The notes under the pieces: generated by a model
Told to the model about the DNA's origin: nothing
The model's database searches: none
The model's input: the letters and a program-made list of their open reading frames with translations, nothing else
Part shown: positions 26,859-35,246 of the stretch, piece by piece
Layout: every line of letters begins with the position of its first letter
Position numbering within the stretch: position 1 is the stretch's first letter
From: Planctomycetota bacterium
Lineage (GTDB): Bacteria; Planctomycetota; Phycisphaerae; UBA1845; Fen-1342
Direction of reading: 5' to 3'
Length of the DNA: 64,000 nucleotides
NCBI GenBank assembly: GCA_018814045.1
Contig: JAHJAR010000060.1
Coordinates: forward strand, 16,126 to 80,125
Program-made: the position numbers and the translations under genes

Positions 26859-27848
26859 TCAAGCGGTGGCAGCCCCAACGGTGGATGACCATATGAGGTA
26901 GACCATGTACGCAGCATAGCCGCTCAGAAACATCCAGCCCTCCCAGCGGTCGATCCGCCGGCCGGTGTAGAAGATCGGCAAGCATGCAGCGGCCACAATG
27001 ATCATGATGGGGATGTCGGTGCGCAGCGCGGCGGGCGACACGAAAACGCCGTCGTCGCCAACTGCCGCGGCGACGCCGAGGACAGCCAGGATGTTAAAGA
27101 TGCTGCTCCCGACCACGTTGCCGACGGCGATATCTCGTTCGCCCCGGATGGCCGCGATGATCGATGTGGCCACCTCGGGCAACGAAGTCCCCGCGGCCAC
27201 GATCGTCAACCCGATAACCAGCTCGCTGACGTCGAGCGAGGCGGCAATACCCACCGCTCCCGCAACAAGCCAGCGGGCCCCAAGGACCAGCAGGCCGAGT
27301 CCCAGCAGCACGAGCCCGATGGAGGCCGGGACGCTCATTGGCCTCGCAATTGAAGTACGCCCGAACTCTTTGGCGAACTCGCCCTGCACTGCGGCGTTCT
27401 CGCGGCGGCTCTGCCAGATCGACCACGTGGTGTAGGCCGTAGCGCCAGTCGCGAGGAACAGTCCGTCCAGCCGTCCGATGCAGCCGTCTGCGCCGAGCAA
27501 GTAAGTCAGTCCGGAGACGCCGAGCATGACCCACAAATCGAATCGCAGCAATTGGCGGCTGACGACCAGGGGCGTGATCGCGGCAGATGCACCGAGGATG
27601 AACAGAACGTTGAAGATGTTGCTGCCAACCACGTTACCTAGCGATAGATCAGCCTCACCAGCAAGTGCAGTTTTCACGCTGATGGCCATCTCGGGGGCGC
27701 TCGTGCCATATGCGACGACCGTGAGCCCGATTACGAGCGGGGACACACCGGCCGCCGCGGCCAGCCGCACGGCCCCACGTACCAGTGCCTCCGCTCCGCA
27801 CACGAGCAGGGCCAGCCCCAGAGCAAACATGAGAATGGTCGTGGACAT
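26859..27848 (-). CDS. Calcium/sodium antiporter (CaCA family, YrbG-like)
   Basis: A 329-residue inner-membrane exchanger with two homologous halves of about five helices each. The alpha repeats are clear: VVAYGTSAPEMAISVKTALAG with GNVVGSNIFNVLFILG in the first half, and VAAGTSLPEVATSIIAAIRG with GNVVGSSIFNILAVLGVA in the second. These Ser/Glu/Asn-containing segments form the ion-binding site. Length fits bacterial YrbG/NCX_Mj types. The start ATG 27848 has only a weak ribosome-binding site. No operon partners are evident, and the substrate (Ca2+ or another divalent cation for Na+) follows the family. Confidence 0.93.
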   Translation of the reverse strand: MSTTILMFALGLALLVCGAEALVRGAVRLAAAAGVSPLVIGLTVVAYGTSAPEMAISVKTALAGEADLSLGNVVGSNIFNVLFILGASAAITPLVVSRQLLRFDLWVMLGVSGLTYLLGADGCIGRLDGLFLATGATAYTTWSIWQSRRENAAVQGEFAKEFGRTSIARPMSVPASIGLVLLGLGLLVLGARWLVAGAVGIAASLDVSELVIGLTIVAAGTSLPEVATSIIAAIRGERDIAVGNVVGSSIFNILAVLGVAAAVGDDGVFVSPAALRTDIPIMIIVAAACLPIFYTGRRIDRWEGWMFLSGYAAYMVYLIWSSTVGAATA

Positions 27849-28021
27849 TTGCGGACACCGTGCTCCCGAGCTCGACGCCGTTCATCGAGTCAAACGGACG
27901 GGGCTGCTGGACACGACTGTCGCCGCTCTGTTTAGCGGCGTTGATACCGGCAGCTAAGAATATGAGACGGGGCAGCACTGTGTCTGCCCCGTCCGCTCTC
28001 TTCAACCCTTCATCCTTGCGT

Positions 28022-28156
28022 TCACTTCTTCGGCGGCGTGGCTGGCTTGGTCGTTCCCGGCTTGGGGCCAGGTGCCGAAGACGGGGCTGGTGTCTTCGGA
28101 GGTTGGCCGGGAGTTCCTGACTTCTGAGGATGGGGCTTGTCTGGCTTCGTACTCAT
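28022..28156 (-). CDS. Short Pro/Lys-rich protein
   Basis: A 44-residue protein starting MSTKPDKPHPQKSG and consisting almost wholly of Pro, Lys, Thr, Ser, Gly and Ala, ending KPATPPKK. The reason to accept it is a strong AGGAG 9 bases upstream of the ATG and a clean short frame; a longer upstream-open frame to 28300 has no such site. It is presumably disordered and basic. It lies between the antiporter and the fasciclin gene, all on the - strand. The function is not recognised. Confidence 0.6.
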   Translation of the reverse strand: MSTKPDKPHPQKSGTPGQPPKTPAPSSAPGPKPGTTKPATPPKK

Positions 28157-28377
28157 CTGTAACTCTCCTATGCGGCGCGCCTGAGCGCCGTCAACTCGAA
28201 TCACCTCCGCGCCGGATTCGGCGCGGATTCTCTTCAGTCCGTTGCCGGTAGGCAGGCGGAGGGGCGCCCACAATGGGTGCCACCTCCGACCTACCCGCAT
28301 CTGTGTGCGATCCCAGTCCGGCAGTTCATGTCGCGCATGACGCGCCGGCGATCGCAGCGTGCGATTCTGGTAGCCCG

Positions 28378-28920
28378 CTACGGCTTCGGCTCAGGCTTCT
28401 TGTCCGCGGGGACCAGCACCGCGTCAACCACGTGAATCACGCCGTTGCTCGCATCCGTGTCCGCCTTGGTGATCTTCGCGGCGTCGATCATCACGACGTC
28501 ATCCTTGACCGTGATCTTCAGCTCTTTGCCGGCCAGCGTCTTGGCGGATTTCATCGCCTTCACATCTGCCGCGTTCTTGCGGCCTTCCAGCACGTGGTTC
28601 TTCAAGATGCGCTGGAGCTTCGCCTCGTTCTCCGGCTTCTGGAGCTCGTCCAGTTCCTTGCCGAGCTTCTTGAAAGCTTCGTCCGTGGGGGCGAAGACCG
28701 TGTACGGGCCCTTGCCCTTCAGCGTGTCGACCAGTCCGGCCGACTCCAGCAGCCTGCAGAAGGTCTTCAAGTTGCTGGCGTCTTTGGCGACAGTAACAAT
28801 GTCCTTGGGCTTCGGCGGCTCGGGTTTCTTCTCCTGTGCCAGGCTCGCTCCCGTCCAGCCCGCCAGCACGACAATCGCGGCTACAGATAGCCATCGCCGC
28901 ACTAGTGAATTCGCAAACAT
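28378..28920 (-). CDS. Secreted fasciclin-domain protein
   Basis: A 180-residue exported protein. A signal peptide with hydrophobic core LSVAAIVVLAGWTGASLA is followed by a single FAS1 domain over residues 35-172. The FAS1 marks are LLESAGLVDTLKGKGPYTVF, APTDEAFKKLG, the central LQRILKNHVLEG and the C-terminal ASNGVIHVVDAVLVP. FAS1 domains mediate adhesion to surfaces or matrix. ATG 28920 has GGAG 8 bases upstream. The charged ends (EKKPEPPKPKD and KKPEPKP) flank the domain. No partner gene is evident beyond the small Pro/Lys-rich ORF downstream. Confidence 0.92.
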   Translation of the reverse strand: MFANSLVRRWLSVAAIVVLAGWTGASLAQEKKPEPPKPKDIVTVAKDASNLKTFCRLLESAGLVDTLKGKGPYTVFAPTDEAFKKLGKELDELQKPENEAKLQRILKNHVLEGRKNAADVKAMKSAKTLAGKELKITVKDDVVMIDAAKITKADTDASNGVIHVVDAVLVPADKKPEPKP

Positions 28921-29528
28921 CTTCCAATCTCCAAACCAGTATCGCCGTCCGCTCCGACCGTTACCGCGGCCGCCCACCGTGGGCGGTACGCTCGTCTGAT
29001 TTGCGGCGGCGTCAACTGCTCAAGCGTCCCAACAAGTCGACCCGCGATACTGCCAAGGCGACGCGGTGCACGCGACATCGCCGGCCAGCCCCCTGCGAGG
29101 AGTTGCGGGGAATTCCGTAACGCGCTGTCAATGCAGGGCTTATCATTAGGCCCGCCTCTCTTCTCGATCGTCCGCAGAGGCGTTCGGCCCGGGTGCATTA
29201 CCTTCCGCGGCCGAGACCATCCAGTGTCGACCGCTGGGCGCAGGTGCACGCTATCTGGCTTCGGATTAACGAGTTAGGGTCGACCTCGAGTTGCGACCGA
29301 TCCCAGGGGAGAACATCGGGAGGGGTGCGAAAAGCAGCCGGGTCTACGCTCCACGGGCAGACACCCACCGCTCCTCTGATTCACGAGGGTTATACCCCGG
29401 CTCAAGAGCGGAGTACAGTGCACGAAACGTGGTTTTTTTGTACTCGCGCGGCGCCGCGCCTCCCCGTCGCCCGGCGCAGACAACCCAGGGCCATGTGGCA
29501 GTGTATAATGCGTCCTAGAGGCGCGACA
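28921..29528. other. Intergenic region, no gene recognised
   Basis: About 600 bp between the fasciclin gene and a possible small secreted protein. Open frames here lack ribosome-binding sites and motifs. TATAAT at 29504-29509 is a good -10 match, but I see no matching -35. Confidence 0.5.
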
Positions 29529-29876
29529 ATGATGGTGCATCGTTACTCAACGTTTCCGTGTCTCCTGGCGCTGGTGGCGGCGTTGCCCTGGCCGGCTTTC
29601 CTTGCCGATACGCCCGCGGCGGCCAACGCGCCAGAGGGCACGAAGTCTGCAGCTATTTCGGCGAGCGACCAAGCCGCCGTCGTCATGGCCATGCCCGCCG
29701 AGCGTAAGCCGGTTTCCAAGGGCGAGCGTGTCGGTCTTGACGGATCTGCGCATGCCGTCGCCGCACACCCATCCATTTTCACCGCGAGAGCCAGTTCGCC
29801 CGTGGCTGAGGGTTATGCTCGGACTAAGTGCGTAGCCCATCCGACTTGTGCATTCCTTTGCAGGTTCCTGGTCTGA
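29529..29876 (+). CDS. Possible small secreted protein (hypothetical)
   Basis: A 115-residue frame opening MMVHRYSTFPCLLALVAALP with a plausible signal peptide and an A-x-A-like cleavage near WPAFLADTP. The remainder is Ala/Ser-rich without recognisable motifs and ends in a Cys-containing hydrophobic stretch. A GAGG lies 12 bases upstream of the ATG, and TATAAT at 29504 is 20 bases upstream. No homologue comes to mind, so it may be a chance frame. Confidence 0.35.
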   Translation: MMVHRYSTFPCLLALVAALPWPAFLADTPAAANAPEGTKSAAISASDQAAVVMAMPAERKPVSKGERVGLDGSAHAVAAHPSIFTARASSPVAEGYARTKCVAHPTCAFLCRFLV

Positions 29877-30031
29877 ACAGACCCAGGCACCCTGCTTCGA
29901 CTCACAGCTGATTCTTGAGTGTACGGATTCTTCGGACGGCGCACTGTGCCGGAGTTTGAACCTGCAATACGCCCATCGTTCGCGGGTGCTTACATCCCGC
30001 CACGACTTGTGGCGCGAAGGAAAAGCAAACC

Positions 30032-30541
30032 ATGCCTCGAAACCCGGAGAAGGTCAGCGACGTGCTGGCCCTGGTTCAGAAACTGCTCGACGCGGCCAAG
30101 TTGAAGGACGCGGCCGAGCTGATTCGGGAATTCGGAACGAGCTCGGCGGAACTGAGCAACATGTACGGCGTCGCCCTGATGCGGGCTGGTGAGACGGCCA
30201 AGGCCGTCGAGGTGTACCGTGGTCTGTGCCTCAATGAGAGCGGCTTCTGCCTGAAACAGGACCTGCCTACGACGGTGAAGGCGAACTACGCCACCGCGCT
30301 GCTGCTGGCAAAGAACGTCAGCGGCTGTCAGGCGACGCTGCGCGAGATCGCGGAGCAGAACGACCCGTATGTACTGAAGCTGCGCGCGGCGATCGACCGC
30401 TGGCGCCGGTCGCTCGGCTGGTGGAAGCGGCTCGCGTTTGACTGGTACGGCGCCGAGCCGGACGGCCCAGTGCCCTTGGACTTCCCGCCCGGGGAACTAC
30501 CCGCTGAGCCGCAGCGCGCCCGGCAGTCTGAGGAATCCTGA
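30032..30541 (+). CDS. Small TPR-like protein
   Basis: A 169-residue protein predicted to be mostly helical. Helix pairs such as VQKLLDAAKLKDAAELIREF, MYGVALMRAGETAKAVEVYR and ANYATALLLAKNVSGCQATL read like three degenerate tetratricopeptide repeats, followed by a Trp-rich segment (RWRRSLGWWKRLAFDWYG) and a Pro-rich tail. No signal peptide is present, so it is probably cytosolic and a protein-binding scaffold. ATG 30032 has GAAGGA 10 bases upstream. The partner is unknown. Confidence 0.75.
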   Translation: MPRNPEKVSDVLALVQKLLDAAKLKDAAELIREFGTSSAELSNMYGVALMRAGETAKAVEVYRGLCLNESGFCLKQDLPTTVKANYATALLLAKNVSGCQATLREIAEQNDPYVLKLRAAIDRWRRSLGWWKRLAFDWYGAEPDGPVPLDFPPGELPAEPQRARQSEES

Positions 30542-30564
30542 ATCGAGCGAGCGGCGTGCCCACC

Positions 30565-30892
30565 GCGCATGCTGTTTGTGCAAAATCACCGGCCCGTGCC
30601 GCGACTGCACCTCCGGCTGCGTTTCGTCTTTCTCCAGGTATACCCCCTCCGAGCCGCAGTGGGGACAACGCCCCGCCCGATCAACCTGCGCGCTGTCCGC
30701 CAACGCCGACCGCTCCTCCAACGCCATCGGCAACGCGGCCTGGGCCAGAGTCTCCACCTGATCCTCGAAGTCCGCGAACGTGGCCCCCTTCGGCGGGATC
30801 GTCTCGTCGGCCGGGATCACCCGGTCCAACTGCGCCGTAAACGCCGCCAAAATCCGCGCCCGCGCCCGCTCACGTCTCGTCCGTGCTGGCAT
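30565..30892 (-). pseudogene. Transposase N-terminal fragment (possibly ISKra4-like)
   Basis: About 109 residues on the - strand: an acidic helical region (FADFEDQVETLAQAALPMAL), then CPHCGSEG and QSRHGPVILHKQHAR. This spacing of a zinc finger and a 'RHG' segment is what I remember from the N-terminus of ISKra4-type transposases; the DDE catalytic part is absent. The reading frame degenerates where it meets the stop of the TPR-like gene (30541). It is probably a decayed insertion sequence; the family assignment is tentative. Confidence 0.45.
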
Positions 30893-31094
30893 GTCCGGCT
30901 TCCTCCTTGAAGCACCTCAACTCACCCGACCCCGTACACCGGGGCCAACCCGCCAACACCATACCCGAATCTCCCGCCGGAAGTGTCACGCACCCCACGC
31001 CGCGCGGGAGGAACGCTCTTCGTTGCCCAACGCCCCAGCGGCACGTAGAATCGCGAGGGCACAGGATCAGGTCCATCCGGATAGCGCGATTGGA

Positions 31095-32033
31095 ATGACC
31101 AAGAAAGACCCGTACAAGATTCTCGGCGTAAGCGGTAATGCCACGCAGGACGAGGTCAAACGCGCGTACCGCCAACTCGCCAAGAAATACCACCCCGACC
31201 GCAATCCCAACGACGGGAGCGCCGAGGCCAACTTCAAGGAGGTGCAAGCCGCGTACGAGGTGCTGGGCGACCCACAGCGCCGCGCCCAGTATGACCGCTT
31301 TGGCGCCGGCGGCCCCGCGCCAGACATTCACAACTGGGCCAGCGGCGGAGCATCCCCCTTCGAGGACATGCGAGTCGACTTCGGCGGGATCGGCGATCTG
31401 ACCAGCGTTTTTGAGCAGTTCTTCAGTCGCGGGGGGGCGCGCCCCCGCCGACGGTCCACGGCGCGTCAAGCCCAACCACGCGGCGCCGATTTGGAACACG
31501 TCGTGGAGCTATCCTTCGAAGAAGCCGCGCGCGGAACCACGCGCGACGTTCTGCTAACGGCGGGCGGCACCGGAGCGCAGCCGGAACGCATCGAAATCCG
31601 AATCCCCGCGGGGGTAAACGATGGGCAGCGTATCCGCGTCAAGGGCAAAGGCCAGGAGGGGCCGGGCGGGCGCGGCGACCTGATGATCCGCTGTCGCATC
31701 CGCGCCCACGCATACTTCCGCCGCGACGGACACGATATCCTTCTGAATCTGCCGTTGACGCTCACGGAGGCCGCGCTGGGCACGAAAGTCGAGATCCCGA
31801 CCCTGGACGGCCCGGCCGTCGTGACGGTCCCGCCCGGAACGTCGAGCGGCACGAAGCTCCGCCTGCGCGGCAAGGGTGTCCGTGATCAACGGTCCGGCGA
31901 CGTGGGCGATCTGTTTGCTGTGGTGCGAATCATCGCACCGCGGCGCTTGTCCACCCGCGCGCGCGAGTTGCTCGAGCAACTGCGCGACGAAGTGGATGAA
32001 CAGCCACGCCGCAATGCGGGCTGGCCGGTTTGA
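31095..32033 (+). CDS. DnaJ-class co-chaperone, CbpA-like (no zinc finger)
   Basis: A 312-residue Hsp40 protein. The J domain covers residues 1-70 (DPYKILGVSGNATQDEVKRA, then KKYHPDRNPND with the HPD that stimulates DnaK). A Gly/Ala-rich linker follows, then two C-terminal substrate-binding beta domains (VVELSFEEAARGTTRDVLL, IPAGVNDGQRIRVKGKGQ, GDLMIRCRIRAH, DILLNLPLTLTEAALGTKVE). The CxxCxGxG zinc repeats of true DnaJ are missing, so it is the CbpA/type II class. ATG 31095 is chosen at the start of the J domain; the frame is open far upstream. A weak Shine-Dalgarno and a TAGAAT at about 31047 were noted. Confidence 0.92.
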   Translation: MTKKDPYKILGVSGNATQDEVKRAYRQLAKKYHPDRNPNDGSAEANFKEVQAAYEVLGDPQRRAQYDRFGAGGPAPDIHNWASGGASPFEDMRVDFGGIGDLTSVFEQFFSRGGARPRRRSTARQAQPRGADLEHVVELSFEEAARGTTRDVLLTAGGTGAQPERIEIRIPAGVNDGQRIRVKGKGQEGPGGRGDLMIRCRIRAHAYFRRDGHDILLNLPLTLTEAALGTKVEIPTLDGPAVVTVPPGTSSGTKLRLRGKGVRDQRSGDVGDLFAVVRIIAPRRLSTRARELLEQLRDEVDEQPRRNAGWPV

Positions 32034-32043
32034 GGTGTGAACG

Positions 32044-32511
32044 GTGACGGCGAACGGACAATCGCCCTTCGGCCGGATCACTGTCGTGGTGATCCTGCTG
32101 GCTCTGCTGGTCATCATCGTCGGGGCGATGTTTCTGCTGTTTGGCGAACTCGACGGTTCCGGGACGACCCAGACGGAGACGGGTGCTGCGCGCCGCCCCG
32201 CCAATGTGCAGGAAATCAAGCGTCTCAGCTATACGCTGGCGATCCTGCTGGTCTCGGTGCTCCTGATCCTCGTCTTTGTCATTGGCACTTACGTGGTCAT
32301 TCGCGTGGGACGGGCCGTGACACAGCGTCCGGTCGGCGGCGAGCCAACCCACTACGTTGATGCTTGGAGCAGCTACCGCCTGAGCGCCGACGAGATCGAC
32401 GCCGCCACGAGTGAATCCTCGCCGTCCGATGCGAGCGACAGACTGAACGCCGACGACGAGGACAACCAGAACTCTGACGAGGACCCTGACGATTCCGCCT
32501 TCCCAACTTAG
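32044..32511 (+). CDS. Small membrane protein with acidic tail
   Basis: A 155-residue protein with two transmembrane helices (ITVVVILLALLVIIVGAMFL and LSYTLAILLVSVLLILVFVI) separated by ~40 residues, and a C-terminal tail very rich in Asp, Glu and Ser. The GTG start at 32044 lies 10 bases after the dnaJ-like stop, with GAGGTG upstream, so the two are probably cotranscribed. No family is recognised; an Hsp40-linked membrane role would be pure inference. Confidence 0.75.
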   Translation: MTANGQSPFGRITVVVILLALLVIIVGAMFLLFGELDGSGTTQTETGAARRPANVQEIKRLSYTLAILLVSVLLILVFVIGTYVVIRVGRAVTQRPVGGEPTHYVDAWSSYRLSADEIDAATSESSPSDASDRLNADDEDNQNSDEDPDDSAFPT

Positions 32512-32621
32512 GAAGAATGGTAGGACGAGCGCAGCGCTCGCGACGCTGGTCTCCAGCATGCCCGAGCCGCGGTGCGCTACACCGCTTCTGCTAACCCGCG
32601 CGCCCACCCGGGAGTGGCCCC

Positions 32622-34190
32622 ATGCCAAAGCCTGATCCCACCGCGAAGCCCAACACTTCCGATGCCGTCGAACGACTCTACGTCTTCTGGCTCGCCGGAA
32701 CACTCCTGCTGTTTGTTATTCTGATCGTCACGATCTTCTTCATGCGCGGCGCCCTGCACCGGCAGACGATGACCATCAATCAGCAAACGGAGGCAATCAG
32801 CGCCTTGGCCACGCGGCTCGCCAAGCTCGAGCACGCGCTGGCCGACAAGGCGTCCCTCCCCCAGGCTCGGACGGCGGCACCCGGCGCCACGCCGCCGCCA
32901 AAGCCGTCAAACGACCCTCAACCATCCCAGCGCCCCGAAACCACGACCGCCGCGCCACGCCTCGATCGCGAAACGGTCGATACGCTGCTGAACAAGGCCC
33001 TGAAGTCGGGCGACGTGTTGCCATTCGCTCTGGCTGATTTTGCGGCGGCCACCGCCCTGCTCGAGCAAGTTCGTGATGCGGGGGCAACGGCGGACCTCAG
33101 CGGGCCTACCTGGGAGCGGCTGGCCATCGTTGCCCAACTCCTGAACAAGAGTGCCACGGCCGAAGGTTGGGCCGAACAGGCGCGCCTGCTCAACCACAGC
33201 CCCCGGCACTATTACGAGCTCTCGGCGCGCACCCTGCTTGCCCAGGGGCAGCCTGAATCTGCGCTGCGTTTCGCGCAGATGCTCTTTGATTCAGCCAGCA
33301 GCGCACCGCCGACAGACGCCGGCGCGCGCACTTTGGCGACTGCCCAACTCTTGCTGGCCGAGGTCTACCTGGCGCGCGACCGGCTCGACAAGGCGGCGGC
33401 GGTAATCGATGGAATGGCGGCGCCGGCCGCGCTGTTCCCCGCCGACCAGCTCCGCTTTGGCCAAATCTGTGTCGCGCTCGAACGTTGGAACGACCTGGAG
33501 CAGACGCTCGCTGCGTTGGGCTCGCCGCCGCCCGAACTGATAATGTCGCGCGACTTTCTGCGCGCAGTCTGGCTAACGCACGCCGGCCAATTGGCCGAGG
33601 CGGTGGCAATCCTGGACTATCTGGCCGAGGAGTGTCCCGAGGATTACGACGTGCAAACCTGGCGCGGCGTGGCCCTGCTGAAGGCGCAGCAATTCGCCGC
33701 GGCGCAGCAAACGCTCGACAGAGCTGCGCAGCAGACCCCGGCGCGGCCGGAAGCCTGGTACTGGCGCGCCATGCTGGAGATCAAGACCGGACGGCCCGCC
33801 GGAGCCGTCGACTTCCTCAGCAATGCACTGGCCGCCTCGGCCCGCTACGCACCGGCGTGGGAAGCGCTGGGCACACTGGCGCTCAACCGCGGCGACGTGG
33901 ATGCGGCCCTGGAGAGCCTCCAAAACGCTGAGAAACACATGCCCGGCCGCGCTCCGACCCAATTCCTGATCGCCGTCGCCCACGCCAAGGCTTCTCGTCG
34001 CGACGAGGCGGCCCAGGCACTGCGCCTCGCCATCCAGTTGGACGAAGCCTATCTCGAAACGGCTCGGCAGACGCCCGTTTTGCAGCGGCTGTTCGACGCG
34101 CGCACGCTCGACGACTTCCTCCCCACCGCACCGACGACCCAGCCAGTGCAGGACCAGCCAAAAGAAGCAGCTACCGAGAAACGCCAGTAG
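32622..34190 (+). CDS. Membrane-anchored TPR protein
   Basis: A 522-residue protein with a single N-terminal transmembrane helix (LYVFWLAGTLLLFVILIVTI), a short coiled-coil-like stretch (QTMTINQQTEAISALATRLA), a Pro-rich linker and then about eight TPR-like helix pairs, for example HYYELSARTLLAQGQPESAL, AVAILDYLAEECPEDYDVQT and AWEALGTLALNRGDVDAALE. The topology would put the TPR domain in the periplasm or paryphoplasm. ATG 32622 has GGGAG 8 bases upstream. It is likely a scaffold; no partner can be named. Confidence 0.82.
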   Translation: MPKPDPTAKPNTSDAVERLYVFWLAGTLLLFVILIVTIFFMRGALHRQTMTINQQTEAISALATRLAKLEHALADKASLPQARTAAPGATPPPKPSNDPQPSQRPETTTAAPRLDRETVDTLLNKALKSGDVLPFALADFAAATALLEQVRDAGATADLSGPTWERLAIVAQLLNKSATAEGWAEQARLLNHSPRHYYELSARTLLAQGQPESALRFAQMLFDSASSAPPTDAGARTLATAQLLLAEVYLARDRLDKAAAVIDGMAAPAALFPADQLRFGQICVALERWNDLEQTLAALGSPPPELIMSRDFLRAVWLTHAGQLAEAVAILDYLAEECPEDYDVQTWRGVALLKAQQFAAAQQTLDRAAQQTPARPEAWYWRAMLEIKTGRPAGAVDFLSNALAASARYAPAWEALGTLALNRGDVDAALESLQNAEKHMPGRAPTQFLIAVAHAKASRRDEAAQALRLAIQLDEAYLETARQTPVLQRLFDARTLDDFLPTAPTTQPVQDQPKEAATEKRQ

Positions 34191-34636
34191 TCGTGATCCG
34201 CGGCATCCCGCTCGATACGCGCGCCAGCCGGCACCGTCAGACCGGTGGCATCGCAATCGTCTTGCCCGGTGAGACAGCTTCCGGCGCTGTGGGCGGTGTC
34301 AGCCGGGTGATCTGCGCCGGACGCGTCAACGCCTGCCACATGCTGTGCGCGCGTTAGGATTCCCGGCAATCACCCGGCGTCTGAAGCCTGCGACGGTGTC
34401 CTTTCCAGTATGGGGAGCGCGAGCCGTCTGTTATCATGGTCGTGTTTGAACAGACGGTGTTGTTCGGGAGCTCGCGAGCGTGGGCCGTAATCGCGCGGTG
34501 TCCATTGCCTGGCCTGATCGGTTTGCGACCGAGGGAGAGCTGCGAAACCCGAGACAGACGCCACGCCGTACCGCCGTAATGGCCCAGCTTCCGGCCACCG
34601 ATCTCAACCGAGTGTGAGCGCGACGGAGCAGACGTC
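34191..34636. other. Intergenic region upstream of the sigma factor
   Basis: 446 bp without a convincing gene. It must hold the promoter of the sigma factor-kinase pair, but I could not place a -35/-10 pair with confidence. Confidence 0.5.
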
Positions 34637-35227
34637 ATGTACAGCACTACCGCAACCCATGCCAGCCTTCTGGCGCGACTCTCGTCCGAACCTGACCCGG
34701 CTGCGTGGCGCGAATTCCACGACCGCTATGGCGAGTTGATCAACCGCTTTGCCCGGCGGCGCGGGCTCCAGGCCGCGGACGCGGATGACGTCGTGCAGGA
34801 TGTGCTGCTCGCTCTAAGCCAGGCGATGCCCGGCTTTCAATACGATCCGTCCAAAGGCAAGTTCCGTGCCTATCTCAAAACGGTCACTTTGCGAGTAATC
34901 CTGAAAAGAAGACGTCAGAAACATGGCGAAGTCGATCTAGGAGATATTGAGCAGGCCGTCCATGCGGCAGCCGCTGATACGGACGGCGAAGAGGCCTGGG
35001 AGGCCGAGTGGCGGCAATATCACCTGCGCCAGGCGACGCGCGTGCTGGAGTCCGAGTTCAACGCCGCCGACCGCCAGGCGTTTCAACTGTACGCCGTCGA
35101 GGGCCGCGATGCGTGCGAGACGGCGACTGAGCTCGACCTCAGCGTGGATCAGGTTTACCAGGCCAAGTCGCGCATTTTGAAACGGCTGGCGCAGCAGGTT
35201 GAGTTGCAAGTTCAGGAGGAAGGTTGA
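34637..35227 (+). CDS. ECF RNA polymerase sigma factor (planctomycete type)
   Basis: A 196-residue ECF sigma factor that would direct RNA polymerase to a dedicated promoter set. Region 2 is seen as WREFHDRYGELINRFARRRG, ADADDVVQDVLLALSQAMPG and FRAYLKTVTLRVILKRRRQ; region 4 as FNAADRQAFQLYAVEGRDA, CETATELDLSVDQVYQAKSR and ILKRLAQQV. ATG 34637 has GGAG 9 bases upstream. It is followed after 19 bases by a Ser/Thr kinase gene with no anti-sigma factor, the arrangement of planctomycete ECF groups whose activity is thought to be set by kinase signalling. Confidence 0.93.
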   Translation: MYSTTATHASLLARLSSEPDPAAWREFHDRYGELINRFARRRGLQAADADDVVQDVLLALSQAMPGFQYDPSKGKFRAYLKTVTLRVILKRRRQKHGEVDLGDIEQAVHAAAADTDGEEAWEAEWRQYHLRQATRVLESEFNAADRQAFQLYAVEGRDACETATELDLSVDQVYQAKSRILKRLAQQVELQVQEEG

Positions 35228-35246
35228 AAACCACCGGGGAGTAGCG

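Noticed and set aside
29193..29528. Upstream part of a 227-residue frame
   Set aside because: It has no ribosome-binding site and a random composition; only the part from 29529, with a signal-peptide-like start, was kept as a low-confidence gene.
30780..31094. N-terminal extension of the J-domain protein
   Set aside because: The upstream open frame overlaps the transposase remnant and lacks a start site; the J domain begins at ATG 31095.
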